A stretch of DNA of 64,000 nucleotides from Proteles cristata cristata (Eukaryota; Chordata; Mammalia; Carnivora; Hyaenidae): NCBI GenBank assembly GCA_017311185.1, contig JAESUZ010004520.1, positions 682,001-746,000 of the forward strand, in the 5' to 3' direction. The notes under the pieces were generated by a model, which made no database searches, was not told the origin of the DNA, and saw only the letters and a list, made by a program, of their open reading frames with translations. The position numbers were made by a program, and so were the translations under genes. Shown here piece after piece: positions 43,589-54,541 of this stretch (its first letter is position 1; each line of letters begins with the position of its first letter).

Positions 43589-46500
43589 TATTTTTTTTTT
43601 TACAAATAGTTTATTGTCAAGTTAGTTTCCACATAACACCCAGTGCTCATCCCCACAAGTGCCCTCCTCCATGCCCATCTCCCGTCCCCCCTACATCCAT
43701 CAGATCTCAGTTTTTGTCAGTATTCAAGAGTCTCTCATGGTTTGTCTCTCTCCTTTTCCCCCACCATTTCCGCCCTTCTTCTCCCCACATGGTCCTCAGT
43801 TAAGTTCCTCCTAATCCTCCTATACGTGCAAACATATGATATTTGTCCTTCTCTGCCTGACTTATTTCGCTCAGCATAACACCCTCAAGGTCCATCCATG
43901 TTGCTACACATGGCCAGATTTCATTCTTTCTCATTGCCATGTAGTATTCCATGGTATAGATAAACCACATCTTCTGGATCCATTTGTCAGTTGATGGACA
44001 CAGGCTCTTTCCATGTTTTGGCTATTGTGGAGAGTGCTGCTATGAACATTGGGGTACATGTGCTCCTATGCCTCAGCATTTCTATATCCCTTGGGTAAAT
44101 TCCTAGCAGTGCTATTGCTGGGTCATAGGGGAGTTCTATTGTTAGTTTCCTTAGGAACCTCCACACTGTTTTCCAGAGGGGCTGCACCAGTTTGCATTCC
44201 CACCAACAGTGTAGGAGGGTGCTCATTTCTCCACATCCTCACCAGCATCTAGAGTTCTCTGATTTGCTCATTTTAGCTACTCTGACCGGTGTGAGGTGTT
44301 ATCTCAGTGTGGTTTTGATTTGTATTTCCCTGATGAGAAGGGATGCTGAGCATCATTTCATGTGTCTGTTGGCCATCTGGATGTCTTCTTTGGAGAAGTG
44401 TCTGTTCATATCTTCTGCCCATTTTTTCACTGCGTTGTTTGTTTTTCGGGCGTGTAGTTTGGTGAGTTCCTTATAGATTCTTGATATTAACCCTTTATCT
44501 GATACGTCATTTGCAACTATCTTTTCCCATTCCGTTGGTTGCCTATTAATTTTCTGGGTTGTTTCCTTGGCTGTGCAGAAGCTTTTAATCTTGATGAGGT
44601 CCCAACAGTTTATTTTTGCTCTTGATTCCCTTGCTTTTGGGGATGTGTCAAGTAAGAAGTTGCTACGGTGGAGGTCAAGGAGGTTGTTTCCTGCTTTCTC
44701 CTCCAGGCTGTTGATAGTTTCCTGTCTCACGTTCAGGTCCTTTATCCATTTTGAGTTTATTTTTGTGCATGGTGTGAGAAAATGATCTAGTTTCATTCTT
44801 CTGCATGTTGCTGTCCAGTTCTCCCAACACCATCCGTTAAAAAGACTGTCTTTTTTCCATTGGATATTCTTTCCTGCTTTGTCAAAGATCAGTTGGCTGT
44901 ATACTTTTGGGTCCAGTTTTGAGTTTTCAGCTCAATTCCATTGGTCTATGTGTCTGTTTTTGTGCCACTACCATACTGTCTTGATGATGACAGCTTTGTA
45001 GTAGAGGCTAAAGTCTGGGATGGTGATACCTCCCGTTTTGGTTTTATTCTTCATAATTACTTTGGCTATTCCGGGTCTTTTGTGGTTGCATACAAATTTT
45101 TGGATAGTTTGTTCTAGTTTTGAGAAGTATGTTGGTGCAATTTTGATTGGAATTGCATTGAATGTGTAGAGTGCTTTAGGTAGTAATGATATCTTAACTA
45201 TATTTATTCTTCCTATCCATGAGCATGGAATGTTTTTCTGTTTGTGTCTTCTTCAATTTCCTTCATAAGTTTTGTATAGTTTTCATTATATAGATCTCTT
45301 GTATCCTTGGTTAGGTTTATTCCGAGGTATTTTGTGGTTTTTTGTGCAATTATGAATGGGATCAGCTTCTTGATTTCTCTTTTTGTGGCTTCATTGTTGG
45401 TGTATAAAAGTGCAACCGATTTCTGTATGTTGATTTTGTACCCTGCAACTTGGCTGAATTCTTGGATCAGTTCTAGTAGGCTTCTGGTGGAGTCTGTCGG
45501 GTTTTCGATGTAGAGTATCATGTCATCTGCGAAGAGGGAAAGTTTGACTTCCTCTTTGCCAATTCTGATGCCTTTGATTTCCTTTTGGTGTCTGATGGCT
45601 GATGCTAGGACTTCCAGCACTATGTTAAACAACAGTGGTGAGAGTGGACATCCCTGTCGTGTTCCTGATCTCAGGCGGAAAGCTCTGAGTTTTTCCCCAT
45701 TGAGGATGATGTTCACTGAAGGCTTCTCATAGATGGCGTTGATGATGTTTAAGTAGGTTCCTTCTATCCCAACTTTCTCGAGAGTCTTTATTAAGAAGGG
45801 ATGCTGTATTTTGTCAAATGCTTTTCCCGCATCTATTGACAGGATCATATGGTTTTTATCTTTTCTTTTATTGATATGATGGATCACATGGATTGATTTG
45901 CGAATGTTGAACCAGCCCTGTAACCCAGGAATGAATCCCACTTGATCTTGGTGGATGATTCTTTTTATGTGCTGCTGGATTCGATCTGCAAGGATCTTGT
46001 TGAGGATTTTTGCATCCATATTCATCAAGGATATTGGCCTGTAGTTCTCTTTTTTTGCTGGATCTCTGTCTGGCTTGGGAATCAGAGTGATGCTGGCTTC
46101 ATAAAATGCGTCTGAGAGTTTTCCTTCGATTTCTATTTTTTGGAATAGCTTGAGAAGAATTGGTATTAATTCTGTTTTGTCTGGTAGAATTCCCCATGGA
46201 AGCCATCAGGTCCAGGGCTCTTATTTGCTGGGAGATTTTTGATCACTGATTCAATTTCTTCACTCGTTATGGGTCTGTTCAGGTTTTCTATTTCTTCCCG
46301 TGTGAATTTTGGTAGTGAGTGTGTGTTTAGGAATTTGTCCATTTCTTCTAAGTTGTCCAATTTGTTGGCATATAATTTTTCATAGTATTCCCTGATAATT
46401 GCTTGTATTTCTGAGGGGTTGGTTGTCATAAGTCCATTTTCATTCATAATTTTGTCTATTTGGGTGCTCTCTCTTTTCTTTTGGATAAGTCTGGCTAGAG

Positions 46501-46761
46501 GTTTGTCAATTTTGTTTACTTTTTCAAAAAACCAACTCTTGGTTTCATGGATCTTTTCAATTGTTTCTTTGATCTCTAAGTTGTTTATTTCTGCTCTAAT
46601 TTTTACTATTTCTCTTCTTCTACTGGGTTTAGGGCGTTCTTGTTGCTCTGCCTCTAGTTCCTTTAGGTGAGCTGTTAGATTTTGGACTTGCGCTTTTTCT
46701 AATCTCTTGAAATAGGCCTGGAGAGCAATGTACTTTCCTCTTAGGACTGCCTTTGCTGCAT
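43589..46761 (-). mobile_element. Carnivore L1, 5'-truncated, inverted, 3.2 kb
   Basis: The + strand opens with the complement of a poly(A) tail (43,589-43,601) and the L1 3' UTR (GTTTATTGTCAAGTTAGTTT), then runs through ORF2 to TAGGACTGCCTTTGCTGCAT. Reading frame is kept over long blocks, so it is fairly young but not intact. No convincing target duplication was found at the right boundary. Confidence 0.93.
43800..46447 (-). pseudogene. L1 ORF2 pseudogene (reverse transcriptase and C-terminal part)
   Basis: Open blocks remain at 46,166-46,447 (pre-RT, with PGPDGF), 45,213-46,028 (271 codons, RT palm with DAGKAFD, the GCPLSPLLF motif and the catalytic FADD), 44,353-44,796 (connection region) and 43,987-44,226 (C-terminal HCWW zinc-knuckle-like region). 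Frameshifts and stops separate them. The endonuclease domain and ORF1 are missing. The intact product would reverse-transcribe L1 RNA at the target site; this copy cannot. Confidence 0.9.
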
Positions 46762-48120
46762 GATGGATTCTTTTTTTAACTCTTTTACTTCTCCAAAAAC
46801 AATCTCATTGATGTCTTCCATTTTTTCTCAAGAACATTGAGTATCCTTATGATTGTTGCTTTAAATTTTCCATCAGACATACTACTTATATCTGTCTCAC
46901 TTATATCTCTGGCCATGGCCTTATCTTGTTTTTTCAACTGGGATAAATTCCTCCCTCTTGACATTTTGTCTAAGTCTCTGTCATCTTCTCTGTGTTAGGA
47001 AGCCAGTTATGTTTCTTGTTCATGAACACACAGGCCTTAGGAATAAGAGGTCATATGGTGCCCAACATTTGGCACTTTATGGAGTGTCTCCAGGGTGTGC
47101 TGCATGTGCTCTACTGCTGTGCTTGGGCTGCTCTATCCTTCAGGCCACTTGTCTGCAGAGGCTCTCCTTGCCAGCATTATTTGGTTCCTGGCCTGAATGT
47201 GGTGATTTTAACTAGGTGTGCTCTGGTGTTCTTATAAAATGAAACTTGTCACCCCTCCACCAGAACTGAGGCCTACAAAACTCTCTGGTAGGAAGATGTG
47301 GTGAGGTAGAAGTTTGTGCTGATCTTCTGGGGCAGGGACCTGCCTTTCTGGGACTGAGGCAAGCTTGACTGAGAAGGGAAGTTCCTTCCACTGGAGCACA
47401 GGGGTATAGAGCAACTTGTGTAAGCAAGTTAGGCAGCCAGTGGTAAAGCTGAGTGGTTTCCCTTAGTTGCCTCTGTGTTTGTGCGGATTGGTAGAGGAGG
47501 AAATGGCATTGGGCAGCTCTTTTGTTCCTGGAAGGTGTCTCCATGAATGCTACTTCTCAAGGACACACTCTGAGAGGACTAAATGATCTCCCTACTCTGT
47601 ACCTCGGGCACTCTTTGGATTGCTGTTTGCACACTGTCTACTCCTGGATTGTTTGCCTGCCTTCTCTCTAGAAGCAGTGCAGTGCCCTCTGGCTCTATCC
47701 TAGCCCAGACTACTGACCTTTAAAACTGTCAGCCATAAGCCTTGCTGGTCGTAAAAACTCACAAAATTCAGCCCCTCTCATTTTCCAAGCCAATGACTAT
47801 AGAGAAATGCTCTCCTTATGCATTCCTTTGTGTGCTCTCCTCCCCTCCCCCCCACCCAACCCTGCTCCTTGTTGCCCTTCTCCATGACCATGACTCCCTC
47901 CCCTCCACAGCATCCAGGATCCATTTCTCCTGTTACCCATGTCTCCACACTTCCTACCTTCTTCGGTATGGCCTCTTTCCTCCCTTTGGTTGTGCAATTT
48001 GTTCTGTCAGTCTTTGAGTAAGCTTCTGGTATATTTAGAATAATTTGATATTTATCTAGTTGTATTTGTGTGAAAAGATGAGCCTAGGGTCCTTCTACTC
48101 TACTGACATCTTTCTCAGGG
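46762..48120 (-). repeat. L1 5'-region-like block, inverted
   Basis: This GC-richer block reads in reverse like the 5' UTR region of carnivore or older eutherian L1. Landmarks are GATAAATTCCTCCCTCTTGA near 46,941, GTGTGCTCTGGTGTTCTTAT near 47,215, TGACTGAGAAGGGAAGTTCC near 47,369, GACCTTTAAAACTGTCAGCC near 47,716 and GATGAGCCTAGGGTCCTTCT near 48,078. It could be a separate older insertion or the far end of the adjacent L1 after an internal deletion. Short frames on both strands are not gene-like. Confidence 0.45.
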
Positions 48121-48124
48121 TCAC

Positions 48125-48283
48125 TCTTTGGAAAGCACTGTGAGCTAAATGTGTTTCCTCATTGTGTAGATAAAGAAATTGAGGTACAAAGAGTTGAAAC
48201 AAATAGAAGCAGTCACACATTTGTTAAAAGTTTGAGAATAGGAGTTTGAACTCCAATACAACTCCAAAACCCATATTCTTTTT
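48125..48283 (+). mobile_element. MIR fragment
   Basis: GTGTAGATAAAGAAATTGAG, AGGTACAAAGAGTTGAAACA, CAGTCACACATTTGTTAAAA and CTCCAAAACCCATATTCTTT follow the MIR 3' half in order. Confidence 0.72.
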
Positions 48284-48289
48284 ACATGT

Positions 48290-50533
48290 ACACTTCACTT
48301 CTTTAGACTTCTAATGATTCTTCTGGTGCTACTTCCTACCACCAATTGTGCCTGAGCCTACTGAGCATGTATTGGACAGAGCAGTATATTTCTCAGGAAA
48401 GTTGCAGCAATATGAACAGTGGTAGGAATGCAAGTTGGCAAAATTAATGGTGATGACCAAGAACATTGGTTGCCATTTTGACAGATGTAGCAGCTACTGG
48501 CATTAATTCATCTGTAGACTCTGTACCTATACCAGCTACTATTACTAACACCGCTGAAAACTGGTGGGACTAGAATTATGAATAAAGCAAATCTTGTCCA
48601 ACGACAATTGCTTACATAGATATTATGTAGTCACCATATGTCCTCCTAAATTACAACTCTTACATATTTATAAGCAACACAGTTCCTCTGTGCAAAGGAA
48701 AACCCTTTGTTTTAAGCTTCCTTTATGCGTAACTGAACTAAGGATTTGATTTGTACTCTGTGATCTTTATTAACAACCCAAACACAGACACATAAGCTTT
48801 AGTCCATCAAGAACTATCACATTTTAGAAAGATCTGGAGAAATCTTTACTTCTTTATATGATTAAAAGTTCTGAAAAGAATTTAATTTAACTGACCGCTT
48901 TGCTTTACATTCAGTTTTATCTGAAGCTGGTGAATATTATTGTAACACAAATTCATAGGAGGTAATTTTGCTAACATAAAAGCAAAACATTAAGTATACT
49001 TGAGAGATTTTCCTCATATAAATCTTGATTTCAAAGCTAGTATTTTTTTTAAATTACAATTTTCAGTTTAATGCTGAAGCTTCTATATAGAAATGGTGTT
49101 TCATAACAACAAAATTAAAACCATGTGTGAAACATTTTTTTCTTTGTCCTTATTTTCTCTATAATTCTCATACTAGCTATCATTGTATGTAAGAGAGATC
49201 AGTGTTATCTATATCATATATGATGATTACACTAGGTTAGCAATTTGATGAAGATTACATAAGTTTCAGCATCTCTGCATGAAAGCAGAGCTATAAAGTG
49301 CTCACTACAATGTATGAGACTCAGCAAACCCTGAGTGATAGCTATTACTGCTGAATTTTTGACTATATATGTCATTTGTTTTCTATTTTATAAAAATCTA
49401 GCACTAAGAAAAATATATATCTGTAATAAAGAAATTTTAAAAAACTATATATAAAATTCCATGCCTAGAGATTGAATTTGCTTCTCTTCAGATACTGTTC
49501 CTTTTATTATCTATGGTGGTGCCTGTTTAGATAACCTAAGTAGAAAATAGAAGCATAGGATTTTTCTACATCTTACATTTTATGGGTAAGTAACTGTTAA
49601 TACTAAGCCATTTACTTTAAAATTGTTTCTTATAGTTGAAAGAACATTAGGTTAATTAAAGTAAGTTATTCACATTAGTTAATGACTCGCAAAGAATTCA
49701 AAGTAACAGTGAGGTGTGTTCACACATAGGAATCCAGCACTCATCTCAGGTAGTTTTGCTTTTCAAATACTGGCTATGAAGCACACATTTTCATGATAAC
49801 ATTGTAGGCATTTGTTGAACTTCACTCAAATTTAACAGGCAGATACAGAATTTTATTTTTTTTGCTAACAAAAGCAAGATGGGAAGTCGTCTTCAAAATG
49901 GGTGACTACTGACAGCTTCTACAAACAGCCACTGTGACTCTGCAGCTGGTGACAATGCCTCACGCTGCAGATCCATAGACTCGTGTGGGCTGGGGGCCAA
50001 CGTGCCTGTGGGATTTCAAAGAACCCATCTGGATAACGCTCCCCTGAAAACTGACCTGAATGGAGACCACAGACTGGCACAGTCCTTCAGATTCTAGGCA
50101 TTATGCACCTTTAGAAATGGCAGGCCGTGACACTGACAAAAGAAAAAATATATTCTCTGTATCGACAGGTTTTTTTTTCTATTGCTATAGATATAAAGGA
50201 AGAGATATCAAAATAAAGAACCCCAAAGAGAAAAATCCTTTATATCTTGGGCATAAATTATTTATATTTTAATTCATAAAAATTATTTTCCCAAAGATTT
50301 TCATTTAAATTAGGGATTGAAAGAGTATTGTGTTAGCAGATGAGATTCTTAGGTGAAGAAAACTGGTATTTTATAGTTGAGACATTACTCTCCATGTATT
50401 AGTATCAGCTTTAGGGAGGCATTAGTTGAAAAGTTAGGAAACAGGATTTTTGTATGACTTTTTCTTTAATAGTAAAGTAATGGAATTTATGCATGATTTA
50501 TTCCTCTCCTTGAGGAATATAGCAGAGGTCTTA
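48290..50533. other. Low-repeat DNA
   Basis: About 2.2 kb with no recognised interspersed repeat or gene. A short GC-richer island at about 49,890-50,115 stands out from its AT-rich surroundings. The 70-codon frame at 50,060-50,272 has no clear motif. Confidence 0.4.
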
Positions 50534-50547
50534 GAAAGTGTCATTTA

Positions 50548-50742
50548 TTTTTTTTAAATGTTTTATTTATTTCTGAGAGAGAGAGAGAGAGAGAGCAGGG
50601 GAGGGTCAGAGAGAGAGGGAGACACAGAATGCAAAAGAGGTTCCAGGCTCTGAGCTGTCAGCAGAGAGCCCAACATGGGGCTCGAACCCAGGAACCATGA
50701 GATCATGACCTGAGCCGAAGTCGGACGCTTAACCGACTGAGT
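50548..50742 (-). mobile_element. CAN-SINE, inverted, lacking the head tip
   Basis: T-rich tail, TTTCTGAGAGAG, AGCTGTCAGCAGAGAGCCC and GGACGCTTAACCGACTGAG, then flanking DNA. The last 16 or so bases of the head (normally CCACCCAGGCGCCCC) are absent, so the copy is 5'-truncated. Flanks share AAGTGTCATTTA. Confidence 0.92.
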
Positions 50743-50755
50743 TAAGTGTCATTTA

Positions 50756-50966
50756 TTTTTAATTTATTTCTGAGAGACAGAGAGAGAGAGAGAGACAGCA
50801 TGAGCAGTGGAGGGTCAGAGAGAGGGAGACACAGAATCCGAAGACAGACTCATGGTTCTGAGCTAGCTGTCAGTACAGAGCCTGATGCGGGGCTCAAACC
50901 CATGAACCTCGAGATCATGACCTGAGCCAGTCAGATGCTTAATGGATTGAGCCACCCAGGAGCCCT
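50756..50966 (-). mobile_element. CAN-SINE, inverted, tandem with the previous copy
   Basis: TTTCTGAGAGACAGAG, GCTAGCTGTCAGTACAGAGC, TTGAGCCACCCAGGAGCCC. It is followed by TGAAAGTGTC at about 50,966-50,975, a further copy of the flank GAAAGTGTC seen at 50,534. Confidence 0.92.
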
Positions 50967-51124
50967 GAAAGTGTCTTGAGTTAAGCCTTGGTAAACTATC
51001 ACTTGGAAAGAACAGGGCAGGTCTCCAACCTTTAAAATCAACTGCAGCCTGCCTATGAGCAATACATAAAGTTTCTTAGGCTCCATGAATCATGCCCTGA
51101 GAGGACCCATGGAGCAATTCTCTC

Positions 51125-51128
<4 letters not shown>

Positions 51129-51202
<74 letters not shown>
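51129..51202. repeat. Compound CT/CA microsatellite
   Basis: Pure CT (51,129-51,160) changes directly to pure CA (51,161-51,202). It should be highly polymorphic. The frames crossing it are translations of the repeat. Confidence 0.97.
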
Positions 51203-51206
<4 letters not shown>

Positions 51207-52189
51207 AATTCTGGATCATAGCAAGAGGCAGAGAGTAACAAGACTCATCCCACTATTGCTCCCTACTGACATTATTCACGACGTCTATCAGTCAAGGTAG
51301 GCTAAATTATATGGTAATACCGAATTTATTTAAATCCTTTATGGCTTATACCAATGAAGGTGTATTTCTTAAACTACATGAGCATTTTAGGTAGAGTGTG
51401 GTTTGCATTTGGATTTTCTTTTACTGGAGCTCAGGCTGATGGAATAGGGTCAGTCTGAACTATTGTTGGCTATTGTAACTGAAGGAAAGGAAGATAAAGC
51501 AAACTAGGATCTTGGTCTTAAAGCTTCTGCTCACTCAGAAGTGACATTACTTTTGCTTAAATTTTATTGGCCAAAGCAAATCAACATGAAGCTCCACTTA
51601 GCATTTTCTAACTGGTACCAAAAAAGTCAAGCCAATTTTTCCCCCTAGTTAAAGATGTTTCTAGGTTAGTAACACACCCAGATGCCTGAGAGAAACAAAT
51701 GTAAATCATTTCTAGAGGATAAATTTTCATTTTAGGTCTCTATGAGGTCCAACCTTCAAATAACTTTTCAAGAGAGTTGATCAGTTCACAGTCAAATCTG
51801 ACCAAGAACAAAATAAAAGTTATGAGGACCAACAAACCAACAACCACAATACAAAACAAACAAACAAACAAAAAAACCACAACCTTTTATAATTCTATTC
51901 CTAAAACTTCAGATATCCAAATGATCACGGTAATGTAAAGAATATAAAATGACTTTACAGTGTTTGAAAAAATACTAGTGTAAAAACATGTGTAGGAAAC
52001 AGAAACACACCTGTTTTAAAACTTCAAGGAGAATTTGAAAAAAAATTAGTTTCAAAAGATAAGAAAATATAATTCTACCCTGGTTCAGAGTAAAACTCCT
52101 AGTAAACTAGGAATAGAAGAGCATTTACTTAGCCTGAAAAATGGTGACTTCAAAATCCTAAAATGAACTCTTTTATCTGTGTTGATACA
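51203..52189. other. Unassigned DNA
   Basis: A CAAA-type short repeat lies near 51,855-51,878. No gene or interspersed repeat was recognised. Confidence 0.35.
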
Positions 52190-53190
52190 TAGAAGTCAAT
52201 ACTCCTTTCTCTTTGAGACCAGGAGTATAGCAAAGTTGCTGCTTCATACTATATCAACCATTGTATTGGAGGTAGTAGACAGGTCATTAAGAAAAGAAAG
52301 GGAAAAGTAAGTGGATTAAGAAAAAGCATCTTCCATTATTTTCAGATAATATAACTTTGTTTACAGAAAATCTAATTTACGTTTGGAAAAGAAATTTACT
52401 GACTTAAATGATAGCAATTCTTAAGATACACACTCAATATATTAAGATAAACTAAATTTCTGTATTCCATTTACATCCTATCAGTAATCAACATAAAATA
52501 GAATAATTTTACTAGGGTTAGCATCAACTTTATAAATTGCATACAAATGAACTTAACAGAAGTCACACATGAGAAAAATTATTTTAAAAAAACACTAAAG
52601 AAGATATAAACAGAGCAAAATTTATTTTCTCACCATGGAAGACTTAATATAAAGTTGTCAGTTCTCCCTAAAATGTTCTATGGAACCAATGCAATCTAAG
52701 CCAGAAACTCAATAGGCTTATTTCTATGGACTTGACAAGATGCTTTTAAAATTTATATAAAATCCGTAAGGATCAAGACACTCTTGACTAAGACACTTTT
52801 ATGGGAAAAAAAAAGGAAAGAGGTTGGATACTTACCCAAATAGATGTAAAGGATTATTATAGAGTTGTGGGACTGCATGGTTAAAACTCATAATTCTTGA
52901 TTTTGGCTCAGGTCATGATCTCATGGTTCATGGGATTAAGATCCACATTGGGCTCTGCACTGACAGCATGGAGTCTGCTTAGGCTGCTCTCACTTCCTGT
53001 CTCTCTGTCCCTCCCTGGAATGCACACATGTGCTCTCTTCCTCTTTTTCTCAAAATAAATAAATAAATGTGAGAAAAAAGAATTATTATAAAGATATATT
53101 ACTAAGTCATTGTGTTATTCATGGGGAGAAAACAAATAGATCATTAGATAAGACTAGAAAATCCAAAAACTCATCCATAAAATATTGACA
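52190..53190 (+). mobile_element. Old L1 ORF2 fragment, forward, split by a SINE
   Basis: Diverged sense L1 ORF2: ATATTTTCAGATAATATAAC-like text near 52,340, CATGGAAGACTTAATATAAA near 52,634, GTCAGTTCTCCCTAAAATG near 52,660 and TTATATAAAATCCGTAAGG near 52,755. The same frame order resumes after the SINE (53,094 on) up to ATCCAAAAACTCATCCATAA. Confidence 0.62.
52865..53076 (+). mobile_element. Older CAN-SINE, forward, in old L1
   Basis: Shortened head (CTGCATGGTTAAAAC), GGCTCAGGTCATGATCTCAT core, CT body, AAATAAATAAATAAATG tail. The target duplication is AAAGGATTATTATAGAG (52,848-52,864) and AAAGAATTATTATAAAG (53,077-53,093). Confidence 0.9.
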
Positions 53191-53605
53191 CATATATTAT
53201 TTCGTAGGGCTGCTATAAAAAGTACCACAAATAAATTTATGGTCTCAGAGAACTAGATGCTAGAAGTCTGAAATCAAGATATTAGCAGTGTCATCCTCCT
53301 TGTGAAACCAATAGAGGAATCCCTTCTTAAGTCTTACTAGTTTGCTGCTAATCTTTGGTGATTGTGGCTCACAGATGCTTCACTGCAAACATTTGACTTC
53401 ACCTGACATTTTCTCTGTGTCTCTTTCTTTCCATGGACATCTTATAAAGATCCCAATCATATTGAATTAGTGTTCCATGCTATTCAACTATGACATCATC
53501 TTAACTAGTTACATCTGCAGTGTTCCTATTTCCAGAGACAGTCTGAAGTATTGGGACTTAAAACTTAAGAATATTTGTGATGCTCGATTCAACCCACAAT
53601 AATAA
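53191..53605 (-). repeat. MaLR (MLT1-type) LTR, inverted
   Basis: GTAGGGCTGCTATAAAAAGT, AACTAGATGCTAGAAGTCTG, TCTTATAAAGATCCCAATCA, GTTACATCTGCAGTGTTCC and GATTCAACCCACAA follow, in reverse, a near-complete MaLR LTR. Confidence 0.78.
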
Positions 53606-54204
53606 CATTTAAAGAATTGCTTAAAATTTTTTTAACACGTTCAGTAGATTTAAGGAATATGGCTAGTCTGAAAATCTAGTGAGTGCCCTTAATGTTCAAA
53701 AGTGAGCATTTTTCACCAGCATAGCTCTGTATTCCCTAGCTGCCTTTGCTTGCATTCTATTAACAGAAAACAGCAAGACATAGTATGTGTCTCAAATAAC
53801 AAAAGCAGATTAAAAAAAAATTGTTTACTGACTCACCACAGATAATGAGGTCAAAGAGAAAAGTTAAAGCACAATACTGCCATTAAATAATAATTTGTCT
53901 CAACCTTCCATCTGGGAGAGATATATGAGCACTTTGTTCTGTACTATATTGGAATTTTACTGGCAAGATAAGTAAGTGAATTATTGAGGAGTTTATTTTA
54001 AATAGAACATATCAAAGTTTTGGATATGATTGCCCAATTTTATTTTTTTCAGTTGTTATTTAAAGAAAATAAGAATACTTTCAATGCAATAAAAGTAAGT
54101 AACTTCCTTTAGATTAGAGCACATAATTCAAAAAAGTAATGTATCTAGTAAGGTAAAACTTGAATATCTGTGATGCATTACTAGATTTTCCATTTAGTTT
54201 CAAA

Positions 54205-54463
54205 AACATGTATATGTGTATATGTGTATGTGTGTATATATATCTATATATAAATATATATACATGTATATGTATACACACACACACACACATATACATA
54301 TATAAGTGACAGAAAGGGAGAGGAAGAGAGAGAGAATCACAAGCAGGTGATGCACTATTGACGCAGAGCCCCACATGGGACTACAACCTATGAATTGTGA
54401 GATCATGACCTGAGCTGAAAACAAAAGTTGGACACCCAAACAAATGAGCTACCCACATGCCTC
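54205..54463 (-). mobile_element. Older CAN-SINE, inverted, with AT/GT-rich tail
   Basis: GAAAGGGAGAGGAAGAGAGA body, GAGATCATGACCTGAGCTGA and the head complement GAGCTACCCACATGCCTC. The tail (54,209-54,305) has become a mixed TATG/CA microsatellite. Flanks TAGTTTCAAAAACATG (54,195) and TAGCTTCAAATATATT (54,464) are alike. Confidence 0.85.
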
Positions 54464-54541
54464 TAGCTTCAAATATATTTGAAAGAGAAAATTCAACAGC
54501 ATTCAATCATTCACCCACCCTACACCAACCATAATAAATTC

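Noticed and set aside
45213..46028. Reverse transcriptase frame as a possible host gene
   Set aside because: It is L1 ORF2 within a 5'-truncated, frameshifted element.
47212..47544. 110-codon frame on the minus strand
   Set aside because: It lies in the L1 5'-region-like block and lacks protein-family features.
51053..51300. Open frames on both strands at the CT/CA tract
   Set aside because: They are translations of a dinucleotide microsatellite.
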